From CAZVYS01 sp964630755 (GTDB taxonomy: Bacteria; Patescibacteriota; Microgenomatia; UBA1400; CG1-02-47-37), in the NCBI GenBank assembly GCA_964630755.1, contig CAZVYS010000022.1, forward strand, positions 1 through 13,315: a stretch of 13,315 nt of DNA, given 5' to 3'. Every line of letters begins with the position of its first letter. The first letter of the stretch is position 1. The notes under the pieces are model-generated. The model did no database searches, was not told the DNA's origin, and saw nothing but the letters and a program-made list of their open reading frames with translations. Positions 6,799-13,315 of this stretch are shown here, piece after piece. Both the position numbers and the translations under genes were made by a program.

Positions 6799-7884
6799 TT
6801 ATAAGTTTTGGGCTTTGTGGCGGAGAAAATGATCCATGACAACTAAAGCAGCCATGGCATCAATAATCGGGACGGCTCTGGGTAAAACACAAGGATCGTG
6901 ACGACCACTAGCTTTGAGCGTGACTGATTGCTTTTGGCGGTTGATGGTTTTTTGAGCTTTTCTGATAGTAGAGACTGGTTTAAAAGCGACTCTAAATATA
7001 ATCGGTTGGCCGTTACTAATACCACCTTGAATGCCGCCGGAGTGGTTAGTTCTGGTTTGGACTTGGCCTTTTTTATCATTAAAAAATTGGTCATTATGTT
7101 GACTGCCTTTCATGGTTGCACCACTAAAACCTGAGCCAATTTCAAAACCTTTGACAGCAGGAATAGACAACATAGCTTTGCCTAAGTCTGCAGAGAGCTT
7201 ATCAAAAACTGGTTCACCTAAACCAACCGGCACATTTTTAATCACTCCCCTAATAACACCGCCGATAGAATCACCTTGATTTTTAGTGTCTTCAATTAAT
7301 TGAAGCATTTTTTTAGTGGTTTTTTGATTGGGACAACGAACAAGATTAGCTGCAATATCTTTGGGTTTAACCTGCAAGCAGTCAACATCGGCTTTGATTG
7401 AGCCAACTTGTTCAACAAAACCTAAAAATCCAATGTTAAATTTTTCTTTTAAGAATTTTTTAGCTACAGCACCAGCGGCGACTCGAGCCAAAGTTTCTCT
7501 GGCAGAAGCCCGACCAGAACCACGCCAATCTCTAATTCCATATTTTTTCTCATAAGTAAAATCAGCGTGAGAAGGACGGTAGAGATTTTTAAGTTTAAGA
7601 TAATCTTCGGGCCGAGCGTCTTTATTTTGGGCCATTAACACAATCGGAGTGCCGGTAGTTTTTCCTTGAAAAACGCCGGACATGATTTTGATGATGTCAG
7701 TTTCTTTTCTTTGAGTAGTGATGTGGCTTTGGCCTGGCTTTCTTTGGTCAAGATCAGGCTGGATGTCTTTTTCAGTCAGTTTTAACCCGGGCGGACAGCC
7801 GTCAATAACCACGCCTACGATACCACCGTGAGATTCACCAAAAGTGGTGATTTTAAATAGTTGTCCAAATGAGTTTCCTGGCAT
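6799..7884 (-). CDS. aroC: Chorismate synthase
   Basis: Removes phosphate from EPSP to form chorismate, using reduced FMN. At 361 residues it matches the bacterial family. The three family signatures are present: FGESHGGIVGVVIDGCPPGL (15-34), GRASARETLARVAAGAVAKK (124-143) and SGRHDPCVLPRAVPIIDAM (326-344). Also visible are RKPGQSH, PSHADFTYEKKYG with H106, RDWRGSGR, GDSIGGV and NHSGGIQGGISNG (280-292). The sequence gives no sign of a fused flavin reductase, so FMN would be reduced elsewhere. It is the last gene of the shikimate half. The stop lies 13 to 18 bases before a TTGACA box of the trp leader promoter candidate, and no terminator separates it from the T-box leader. Confidence 0.97.
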   Translation of the reverse strand: MPGNSFGQLFKITTFGESHGGIVGVVIDGCPPGLKLTEKDIQPDLDQRKPGQSHITTQRKETDIIKIMSGVFQGKTTGTPIVLMAQNKDARPEDYLKLKNLYRPSHADFTYEKKYGIRDWRGSGRASARETLARVAAGAVAKKFLKEKFNIGFLGFVEQVGSIKADVDCLQVKPKDIAANLVRCPNQKTTKKMLQLIEDTKNQGDSIGGVIRGVIKNVPVGLGEPVFDKLSADLGKAMLSIPAVKGFEIGSGFSGATMKGSQHNDQFFNDKKGQVQTRTNHSGGIQGGISNGQPIIFRVAFKPVSTIRKAQKTINRQKQSVTLKASGRHDPCVLPRAVPIIDAMAALVVMDHFLRHKAQNL

Positions 7885-7885
7885 A

Positions 7886-8539
7886 TTAAAGTTTGTTAAG
7901 TTGTTGATAGATTAATTTTAGCTTTTTAATGTCAATTTGTCCTGGTGCAGAAACTTTATTATTAAATGAAGCATAGGTAAGATAGCTCCCAAATAGAGGA
8001 GAAATTAAACGAGTAATTTTCCCCTTTTGACCCATACCGATAATAATCAAATTTTCTGATGGTTTTTTAGTAATTAATACTTTCATCAAGATTTGTACAT
8101 CTTGCTCTGATTTAACAAAGGTGGCGATTTTTTTAATGGTTGGTTTAAAATCATCCATTTGAGTCAGTTTGTTTTTTAGCTTGGTTAATGATGGGGTTTT
8201 GGAACAGTCATGATGAGAAATAATTAGTTTGGCTTGATTTAAATTAATCGGGTTTTTAAGTAAAGTCTCTAGTTCTAGGTCAATAAAATCAAAGCCTAAG
8301 TTGTCAGCTTGTTTAATTAAGTTTAAGCGGGAGGTTAAGTGGTTATTAGGTCGACAAGTGAAAATAGCGGTTTTATGAGTTTGAGTTTTGATCAAATCAA
8401 GATGTTTTGAGGATAAGTTTTTAATAAAATCAACACGCAACTCGATTAGCTCTGCTTGAGGTTGAGCTGATTTAAGATTTATTAAAAACTCATTGATTGT
8501 TTTTCCAATAACAACTAGGCAAATTTTTGGATTTATCAT
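7886..8539 (-). CDS. aroD: 3-dehydroquinate dehydratase, type I
   Basis: Dehydrates 3-dehydroquinate to 3-dehydroshikimate through a Schiff base on an (alpha/beta)8 barrel. The type I class is clear from ELRVDFI (33-39), FTCRP with R63, FDFIDLEL (83-90), ISHHD with the catalytic H110 before Asp, KKIATF with Schiff-base K137 in K-I-A, GMGQKGKITRL with R177, and SAPGQ (197-201) with the substrate-binding Gln. At 217 residues it is shorter than the E. coli enzyme of about 252 but contains all catalytic positions. It is one of only two genes here with more than 2 bases upstream that are not another coding region. The 27-base gap holds a hairpin and no Shine-Dalgarno is visible. The stop is 1 base from the aroC start. 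Confidence 0.94.
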   Translation of the reverse strand: MINPKICLVVIGKTINEFLINLKSAQPQAELIELRVDFIKNLSSKHLDLIKTQTHKTAIFTCRPNNHLTSRLNLIKQADNLGFDFIDLELETLLKNPINLNQAKLIISHHDCSKTPSLTKLKNKLTQMDDFKPTIKKIATFVKSEQDVQILMKVLITKKPSENLIIIGMGQKGKITRLISPLFGSYLTYASFNNKVSAPGQIDIKKLKLIYQQLNKL

Positions 8540-8544
8540 AGGTT

Positions 8545-8578
8545 AAGGTTACGAACTGTGATGAAGTTACGTAACCTT
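8545..8578 (-). repeat. Hairpin at the aroE/aroD junction
   Basis: An inverted repeat with 9-base perfect arms (AAGGTTACG at 8545-8553, CGTAACCTT at 8570-8578). It continues inward by four more pairs (8554-8557 with 8565-8568) past a single bulged base, around a 7-base loop. It covers the last aroE codons, its TAA stop and most of the 27-base gap before aroD. There is no U-run on the minus strand, so it is not an ordinary intrinsic terminator. Possible roles are an mRNA processing or stability element, or control of aroD translation, since its arm ends only a few bases before the aroD ATG. The pairing is seen; the role is inferred. Confidence 0.6.
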
Positions 8579-9397
8579 CATTTTCAGGTATTTGATAAGA
8601 GTTTGGTGCATGGTTTTAATTGGAGCTTTTCTATTGGTGTAAAGCTCAAATTGAGCCGTACCCTGGTATAAAAGCATGTCTAAGCCATGGATGATTTTGG
8701 CTTTTTTTTCTAAAGCGTTTTTTAGTAGTTGAGTTTGGTGAGGTGAGTAGACGATGTCAAAAACTAAGTGGTGAGATTGAATTAGATTTTTAGACACCAG
8801 GGACTGATTGGAGTTCATGCCGACAGAAGTAGTATTGATAACAATATCCATGTTTTTAATTAGTTTTAAGTTAGTTAAGGGTTGTGATTGGCAGTTAGCT
8901 TGTTTTGCTAAAGTTTTAACTTTATTGAGGTTGCGGTTAAAAACCGTAACTTTGGCATTTTTAGAAACAAGGCCAAAAACGACTGCCCGAGCTGCACCAC
9001 CAGCACCTAAAACAGCTACTTTTTTATGCTCAAGATTAACGACTTTCTCTAAGGCAGTAATAGCTCCAAAACAGTCAGTATTATAGCCAACCAGTTTTCC
9101 TTGACGATTAACGACTGTGTTAACGGCCCCGATTTTCTGAGCCAAAGGATCAAGTTGATCCAGTAAAGGAATAACAGCAGCTTTATGAGGGATAGTGCAG
9201 GTTAAACCACGAATGTCTAAAATTTTGACAGCTTGAACTGCGGATCTAAGGTTAGCTGGTTTGACTTTTTGAGCCAAAAAGACAAACTGGTTATCAATGC
9301 CCAGTTTTTTATAAGCAGTATTGTGCATGATTGGTGATAAGGAGTGTTTAATTGGATTGCCAATAATTAAACAAAGTTTGGTTTGAGTATTAATCAT
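8567..9397 (-). CDS. aroE: Shikimate dehydrogenase (NADP+)
   Basis: Reduces 3-dehydroshikimate to shikimate with NADPH. It has 276 residues, the usual length. The substrate domain shows HSLSPIMHN (18-26), where the two Ser contact shikimate; TIPHK with catalytic K72; GAVNTVVN with N93; and YNTDCFG with catalytic D108. The Rossmann domain shows VLGAGGAARAV (129-139) and NRNLNK (154-159), consistent with NADP preference, then INTTSVGM and GLDMLLYQGTAQFELYT with the C-terminal Gln. The segment before the lysine reads GLTCTIPHK instead of the common G-x-NVTIPHK. The same S/T-C-T form occurs in the shikimate dehydrogenase half of plant AroDE fusions (from memory). The start overlaps aroK by 4 bases. 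The last codons lie in a hairpin shared with the aroE/aroD gap. Confidence 0.96.
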   Translation of the reverse strand: MINTQTKLCLIIGNPIKHSLSPIMHNTAYKKLGIDNQFVFLAQKVKPANLRSAVQAVKILDIRGLTCTIPHKAAVIPLLDQLDPLAQKIGAVNTVVNRQGKLVGYNTDCFGAITALEKVVNLEHKKVAVLGAGGAARAVVFGLVSKNAKVTVFNRNLNKVKTLAKQANCQSQPLTNLKLIKNMDIVINTTSVGMNSNQSLVSKNLIQSHHLVFDIVYSPHQTQLLKNALEKKAKIIHGLDMLLYQGTAQFELYTNRKAPIKTMHQTLIKYLKMKVT

Positions 9398-9897
9398 ATG
9401 TTTTTTAAGTTTTTAATAATGGTGATGACAACCTGGTTGATAGACCGATTATCAGTAGTAACTGTTAAGTCAGCATAATGCTGGTATAAAGGTTGGCGAA
9501 ATAAAAATAATTGTTTGGCTTTTTTCAAGTTGGTAAATAAAGGCCTGATAGAATCATTTTTCAAGCGTTTTTTAATGATTGAAAAATCGGTTTTTAAGAA
9601 AACAACTAAACCATTGTTTTGTTTTAAGTAGTCAAGAATAACCTTATTGATAACTACCCCGCCGCCGGTAGAGATAACCACATTTTTTTGATTCTTAAGT
9701 TTTTTAGCCTGATTAATTTCTAGCTGGCGAAATTTAATTTCTCCGTCTTTTTTAAAAATCTGGTTAATGCTGAGGCGGTTTGAAGCTTTCAGCACTAGAT
9801 TATCAAGCTCGATTATTTTGAGTTTTAATTTTTTAGCTAGTAATTTAGCGACCGAGGTTTTACCTGAACCCATGAAGCCGATTAAGATAAGTTTCAT
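9394..9897 (-). CDS. aroK: Shikimate kinase
   Basis: ATP-dependent phosphorylation of shikimate to shikimate 3-phosphate. This is a 167-residue P-loop kinase, typical of AroK/AroL. Walker A is GFMGSGKTS (7-15) with K13 and T14. D32 in ELDNL and R57 in DGEIKFRQLE bind shikimate, as does STGGGVV (76-82). The lid carries R118 in IRPLF, and R134 in FRQPLYQHYADL is the second substrate arginine. The gene overlaps aroA and aroE by 4 bases on each side, in both cases as ATGA, and has no clear Shine-Dalgarno. The second acidic residue of the usual D-x-D is replaced by Asn (LDN rather than DTD-like), a variant not expected to abolish activity because the shikimate-binding Asp appears retained. Confidence 0.95.
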   Translation of the reverse strand: MKLILIGFMGSGKTSVAKLLAKKLKLKIIELDNLVLKASNRLSINQIFKKDGEIKFRQLEINQAKKLKNQKNVVISTGGGVVINKVILDYLKQNNGLVVFLKTDFSIIKKRLKNDSIRPLFTNLKKAKQLFLFRQPLYQHYADLTVTTDNRSINQVVITIIKNLKNI

Positions 9898-11192
9898 AAA
9901 TAGACTAGTTTAATGCCTAGTTTTTGAATTTGATCCCAAAAATCAGGAAAAGATTTAGTAACTACTTGAGGGTTTTTAATAGTGATGGGGAATTTTCCAG
10001 AGGCGACTGCAAAAGCCATGGCCATGCGGTGATCTTGGTAGGTGTTGATTTGAGTTGATTGAGGTTGACCGCCGGTAATGATAATAGAGTCAGGAGTAAT
10101 TTTGGAAACAATTCCTATTTTTTTTAATTCTTGGTTTAAAGCCAGTAGGCGATCGGTTTCTTTATGTTTTAAAGTAGAAAGACCGGTAATTTTAGTTTGA
10201 CCTTTGGCAAAAGCGCTTACTACCGCCAAGGTTTGAGCTGTATCCGGCATTAACTCCATGTTAACCACGATAGGTTTTAATTTTTGAGGGCCAGTTAGGC
10301 TAACCCAAGACTGAGTAGAATTTTTAGTAACCTGACAACCCATCTTGGTCAGGAGGTTAGGAAACTGAGTATCACCCTGAACAGAATCGGGGTTAAGGTT
10401 ATTAACCTTAATTGTGCCTTGGTTGACAGCAGCCAGGCCAAAGAAGTAAGAAGCACCAGAAGCATCGCCTTCAATTTTTAGGTTACGTTTTTTCAGCAGC
10501 TGATTAGATTTAATTTGGTATTGTTTAAAGTTTTGGTTTTTAACTTGAATGCCAAAAGAATTAAGCGCGTCAATAGTCATGTTAATATAACTGGTTGAAA
10601 CTGGTTGACCAATAACTTTAATTTTTAAACTCTTTTCTAGTAAGGAGGATATGAGCATCAAACTGGTGATGAATTGACTGCTAACTGAGCCTTTGATAGA
10701 AATTTGGTTGGTTTTATTTAAGATTTTGCCTTTGATAAGTAAGGGGGCAAAACCAGGTTGATTAAGGTAAGCAATGTTAGCTCCAAGTTGATTTAACACC
10801 TGAACTAATTCTTTAATTGGTCTTTGGTGTAAGCGCTTGGTGCCTTTGAGAATAACTTGAGTGTTGGGAATAGCAGCGCAAAGAGCAGTTAAAAAACGAA
10901 GACTGGTGCCAGCGGCTTTAAGGTTAAGGGTGGTTTTAACTGGTAAAAATTTACCTCCCGTGCCAAAAACAGTAATTTGACCAGGTTGAGTAGTGATTTT
11001 AGTACCAAGAATTTTTAAGGCGTTGATTAAGACTAAACTGTCATCACTGAGAGAAGCGTCTTTTAGTACAGACTTGCCTTTGGCTAGACTAGCTAAGATT
11101 AAACTACGATTAGTTAAGCTTTTTGAGCCAGGTAAAATAACAGTGCTAGAAATTTTCTTAATTGGTGGGGTTAAGATGATTTTTTGAGCCAT
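9894..11192 (-). CDS. aroA: 3-phosphoshikimate 1-carboxyvinyltransferase (EPSP synthase)
   Basis: Joins shikimate 3-phosphate with phosphoenolpyruvate to give EPSP. The protein has 432 residues, a normal size for the two-domain inverse alpha/beta barrel. Visible motifs: LPGSKSLTNR (20-29) with catalytic K24; AGTSLRFLTA (94-103) with PEP-binding R99; HQRPIKEL with R124; GSVSSQFITSL (168-178), the shikimate-phosphate Ser-Ser-Gln; EGDASGASYFF (241-251); MPDTAQTLAV with D317; KHKETDRL with E345; and QDHRMAMAFAVA near the C-terminus. The SSQ and DHRMAMAF forms resemble class I enzymes. The position after R99 is Phe, where the E. coli enzyme has Pro101 (GTAMRPL). Variation at that position is known to alter glyphosate response, but no phenotype can be inferred here. 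The start lies inside the end of aroB and the stop overlaps aroK (ATGA). No good Shine-Dalgarno is seen. Confidence 0.97.
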   Translation of the reverse strand: MAQKIILTPPIKKISSTVILPGSKSLTNRSLILASLAKGKSVLKDASLSDDSLVLINALKILGTKITTQPGQITVFGTGGKFLPVKTTLNLKAAGTSLRFLTALCAAIPNTQVILKGTKRLHQRPIKELVQVLNQLGANIAYLNQPGFAPLLIKGKILNKTNQISIKGSVSSQFITSLMLISSLLEKSLKIKVIGQPVSTSYINMTIDALNSFGIQVKNQNFKQYQIKSNQLLKKRNLKIEGDASGASYFFGLAAVNQGTIKVNNLNPDSVQGDTQFPNLLTKMGCQVTKNSTQSWVSLTGPQKLKPIVVNMELMPDTAQTLAVVSAFAKGQTKITGLSTLKHKETDRLLALNQELKKIGIVSKITPDSIIITGGQPQSTQINTYQDHRMAMAFAVASGKFPITIKNPQVVTKSFPDFWDQIQKLGIKLVYL

Positions 11193-12220
11193 AAGAGTGC
11201 TTTAACAATTTGTTGATGGGTGGCAGTTTGGTTAATAACTGCCTGGCCGATTGATTTAAGTAGAGTGAAGTTTATAGTGGAGCTAATATTTTTTTTGTCA
11301 GATTTTATTAGTTTTAGAACAGAAGAAATTGAAATAGTTTCGGATCTGGTAGGTAGGCCAACATGTTTTAAACCTTGCTTGATTAGATTTAGTTCACTAG
11401 TAGTTATGAAGCCTTTTAGTTGAGAAAGTTTGGCTTCAGTTATCATACCTAAACTAACAGCTTGGCCGTGGGATAAAGGGGATTTTGTTTTTAAAGACAG
11501 TGATTCAAGAGCATGGCCGACGGTATGGCCAAAGTTAAGGATTTTCCTAGAGTTAGCTTCTTTTGGATCCTGAGAAACTATATTAAGTTTAATTTGGCTG
11601 GATTGTTTAATTAATTGAATTAAATCTTTTTGAGACAACTGAGATGGTTTTTTACCAACTGCCAGTTGAAAGTGTTTTTTGCTTTTTATAAGACCGTGTT
11701 TGACAACTTCAGCCATGCCGTCAGTGAGCTGATTGGTTGGTAAACTGGATAAAGTTTGAGTATCAATAACAACTGCTTTGGCTTCTGAAAAAGTGCCAAC
11801 TAGATTTTTAAAACCATTAAAGTTAACCGCGGTTTTCCCGCCAATACTGGCGTCAACTTGCGCAAGAAGCGTAGTGGGCAGATGAATAAAATCAACTCCC
11901 CGCATAAAAGTAGACGCGGCTAAACCACCAAGATCTGAAATTACTCCTCCACCTAAGTTGATTAATAAAGAATGCCTGTCCAACTGATGGTTTAAAAGCT
12001 GCTGGTAAACCTTTTTAAGGGTGGCTAGATTTTTGTGTTTTTCGCCAGTAGGAATAATAATGACGGCTGGTTTGACTGTGAGATTTTTTAATAAAGGTTT
12101 AAGCCATAAATCAGCTACAGTCTTGTCAGTTAAAACAGCAAGTTTTGAAAACTTAGTTAAATCAACTAGCTGAGATAGTTGATTTAGAGCATTGGGTTTA
12201 ATAATGATTTTGGATTTCAT
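11171..12220 (-). CDS. aroB: 3-dehydroquinate synthase
   Basis: Cytosolic, NAD- and metal-dependent enzyme that converts DAHP to 3-dehydroquinate, the second shikimate-pathway step. At 349 residues it is of normal length. The family motifs run in order: PTGEKHKN (57-64) and GGGVISDLGG (90-99) for NAD binding; RGVDFIHLPTTLLAQVDAS (107-125) followed by IGGKTAVNF; GFKNLVGTF; DGMAEVVKHG (167-176); NFGHTVGHALES (229-240); and SHGQAVSLGM (250-259). The expected metal ligands are E171, H232 and H251. The start overlaps the aminotransferase stop by 4 bases (ATGA), and the 3' end overlaps aroA by 22 bases. DAHP synthase, the preceding step, is not in the window. Assignment is secure. Confidence 0.97.
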   Translation of the reverse strand: MKSKIIIKPNALNQLSQLVDLTKFSKLAVLTDKTVADLWLKPLLKNLTVKPAVIIIPTGEKHKNLATLKKVYQQLLNHQLDRHSLLINLGGGVISDLGGLAASTFMRGVDFIHLPTTLLAQVDASIGGKTAVNFNGFKNLVGTFSEAKAVVIDTQTLSSLPTNQLTDGMAEVVKHGLIKSKKHFQLAVGKKPSQLSQKDLIQLIKQSSQIKLNIVSQDPKEANSRKILNFGHTVGHALESLSLKTKSPLSHGQAVSLGMITEAKLSQLKGFITTSELNLIKQGLKHVGLPTRSETISISSVLKLIKSDKKNISSTINFTLLKSIGQAVINQTATHQQIVKALLWLKKSS

Positions 12221-13296
12221 AAAGACTTCTTGATAATTGTTAAACCTTGTTTTAGCTTATCATCAGATTCTGTTAAAGAAAGGCGGATAAAATTAGGGAA
12301 AGAACCAAAGGCGGTGCCTGGAACTACGACGACTCCTTTTTTAAGTAGTTTTTGGGAAAATTTTATAGCGTCTTTTTTAATATCTATAAATAAGTAAAAC
12401 CCAGCTTGTGAGGGGATAAAATTACAGTCAGCTTGTTTTAAGATATTTTGGGCAAGTTGAGCCCGTTTTTGGTAGATTTGCCTTAGTTTTTTTGGGAAAT
12501 TTTGACAGTTAGTTAAAGCGGTTAAGCCAGCAAATTGGATAAATGGAGGCACGCAAGTTAAAGATCGCTGAACTTGTTTTTTCAAGCCAGTAATAAAAGT
12601 TTTTTGAGCGAGAATAAACCCTAAACGAAAACCAGTCATAGCAAAACTTTTAGAGAAGCTAAAAACATGAACATGATTTGATTTAAGCTTAGGCAAAGTT
12701 TGAGATTGGAAACTTAAATCAAGGTAGGCCCAGTCATGCAAAACTGGCGTTTGATGTTTTTTAGCTAGCTGATGAATATCAGCTAAAATTTTCGGCTTAA
12801 TGATAGTGCTGGTGGGATTATTGGGGCTGGTGAGAATAATGGCAGCGGTTTTGGTGTTTAATTTTTGCTCCAATTTAGGCACATTAGGCTGCCAGTTTTG
12901 GTTTAAGCTGGTAGAAATAGAGATAGTTTGACCGCCAAAATCATTGATCATTAGTTCGTAGGCGCTAAAATTTGGTTGAAAGATAATCACTTGAGATTTT
13001 TGAGGGGTTATAAGTTGATTCAAAGTAGCCCAAATCAACCATTTAGAACCAGGTCCGATTAAAATATTCTCCTGCAGACAATGGTGTTTTTTGGCAATGA
13101 AGTTCATTAACCTAGGTTCACCGGTGGCTTGACCATAACGAAACTTCCCTTGATCAAGAGCTTGTTTGGTGCTTTTGATCACTAGGGATGGTGGGAATTG
13201 ATCTGGTTGACCAATATGAAGCTTTATTAGCTTTTCGCCTCTAGCCTCTAACTGGTTAGCCTTTTCAAAAATAGTGAATAAGATTTGCTGATTCAT
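12217..13296 (-). CDS. Class I/II PLP-dependent aminotransferase
   Basis: A 359-residue fold-type I aminotransferase that moves an amino group through pyridoxal phosphate. The Schiff-base lysine is K216 in FSFSKSFAMTGFRLG, followed by R224. The SPNNPTS motif (158-163) supplies the cofactor-contacting Asn, with Ser replacing the usual final Gly. D188 and Y191 in HDWAY contact the pyridine ring, and R338 in NFIRLS is the expected substrate-carboxylate arginine. The H-D-x-A-Y form resembles the AlaC/LL-DAP-aminotransferase-like subgroup, but substrate cannot be read from sequence. The setting, first in a chorismate/tryptophan gene run, makes an aromatic or prephenate aminotransferase an attractive inference only. 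The N-terminus is short compared with many relatives, yet an in-frame TAA two codons upstream supports this ATG. The stop overlaps the aroB start (ATGA). Family very sure; substrate unknown. Confidence 0.9.
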   Translation of the reverse strand: MNQQILFTIFEKANQLEARGEKLIKLHIGQPDQFPPSLVIKSTKQALDQGKFRYGQATGEPRLMNFIAKKHHCLQENILIGPGSKWLIWATLNQLITPQKSQVIIFQPNFSAYELMINDFGGQTISISTSLNQNWQPNVPKLEQKLNTKTAAIILTSPNNPTSTIIKPKILADIHQLAKKHQTPVLHDWAYLDLSFQSQTLPKLKSNHVHVFSFSKSFAMTGFRLGFILAQKTFITGLKKQVQRSLTCVPPFIQFAGLTALTNCQNFPKKLRQIYQKRAQLAQNILKQADCNFIPSQAGFYLFIDIKKDAIKFSQKLLKKGVVVVPGTAFGSFPNFIRLSLTESDDKLKQGLTIIKKSL

Positions 13297-13307
13297 GATT
13301 TAATAGA

Positions 13308-13315
13308 CTCCCCTT
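13308..13315 (-). promoter_or_regulatory. Ribosome binding site of the aminotransferase gene
   Basis: AAGGGGAG lies 11 bases before the ATG. It is the strongest Shine-Dalgarno-like match in the window. Because later genes overlap and mostly lack such a site, this may mark the start of a translational unit. Whether a promoter precedes it cannot be seen, because the window ends here. Confidence 0.55.

Noticed and set aside
6843..7094. Minus-strand ORF of 83 codons in another frame within aroC
   Set aside because: It is contained in aroC, which is confirmed by its family signatures, and has no recognisable motif or ribosome site.
1..13315. CRISPR arrays, tRNA or rRNA genes, insertion sequences, phage or defence genes
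   Set aside because: Reading both strands showed only biosynthetic genes. No regularly spaced repeats, transposase motifs or tRNA-like cloverleaf were seen.

Overview
The window is one strongly directional biosynthetic block. All 14 genes lie on the minus strand and run from the right edge to the left. Together they encode the path from DAHP to chorismate and then from chorismate to tryptophan. In transcription order: a class I/II PLP aminotransferase, aroB, aroA, aroK, aroE, aroD, aroC, then a roughly 350-base non-coding leader, then trpE, trpG, trpD, trpC, trpF, trpB and trpA. Every enzyme from 3-dehydroquinate synthase to tryptophan synthase is present once and looks full length. DAHP synthase, chorismate mutase and prephenate dehydrogenase/dehydratase are not in the window. 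They would have to lie to the right of it, where the aminotransferase gene begins at the edge, or elsewhere in the genome.

The only large non-coding stretch, between aroC and trpE, holds a T-box riboswitch. Its antiterminator carries a TGGCACC bulge and a perfectly paired stem. It is mutually exclusive with a 16-bp intrinsic terminator that ends in seven U just before trpE. The UGGC of the bulge fits a tRNA with discriminator G73, as tRNA-Trp has, so the trp genes are most likely switched on by uncharged tRNA-Trp. I could not place the specifier codon with confidence. A promoter candidate sits right behind the aroC stop and no terminator is visible there, so aro transcripts may also run into the T-box. 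TrpE keeps the LLES feedback-inhibition motif, which suggests a second, enzymatic layer of tryptophan control.

The gene layout is extremely compact: seven 4-base ATGA overlaps, two longer overlaps (17 and 22 bases), two gaps of 1-2 bases, and one 27-base gap that carries a hairpin (aroE/aroD). Most starts lack a clear Shine-Dalgarno sequence, so translational coupling is likely. DNA is AT-rich (roughly 35-40% GC by eye), proteins are rich in Lys, Asn, Gln and Ile, and TGA is used as a stop. The organism is a low-GC bacterium. The T-box points to Firmicutes or another T-box-bearing phylum. The weak Shine-Dalgarno sites and compactness would also fit a Patescibacteria-like genome, but the lineage cannot be settled from this sequence.

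The metabolism is conventional. The points most worth a second look are the T-box leader with its unresolved Stem I, the replacement of a near-invariant active-site glutamate in TrpC, the hairpin at the aroE/aroD junction, and the trpE start next to the terminator U-run.
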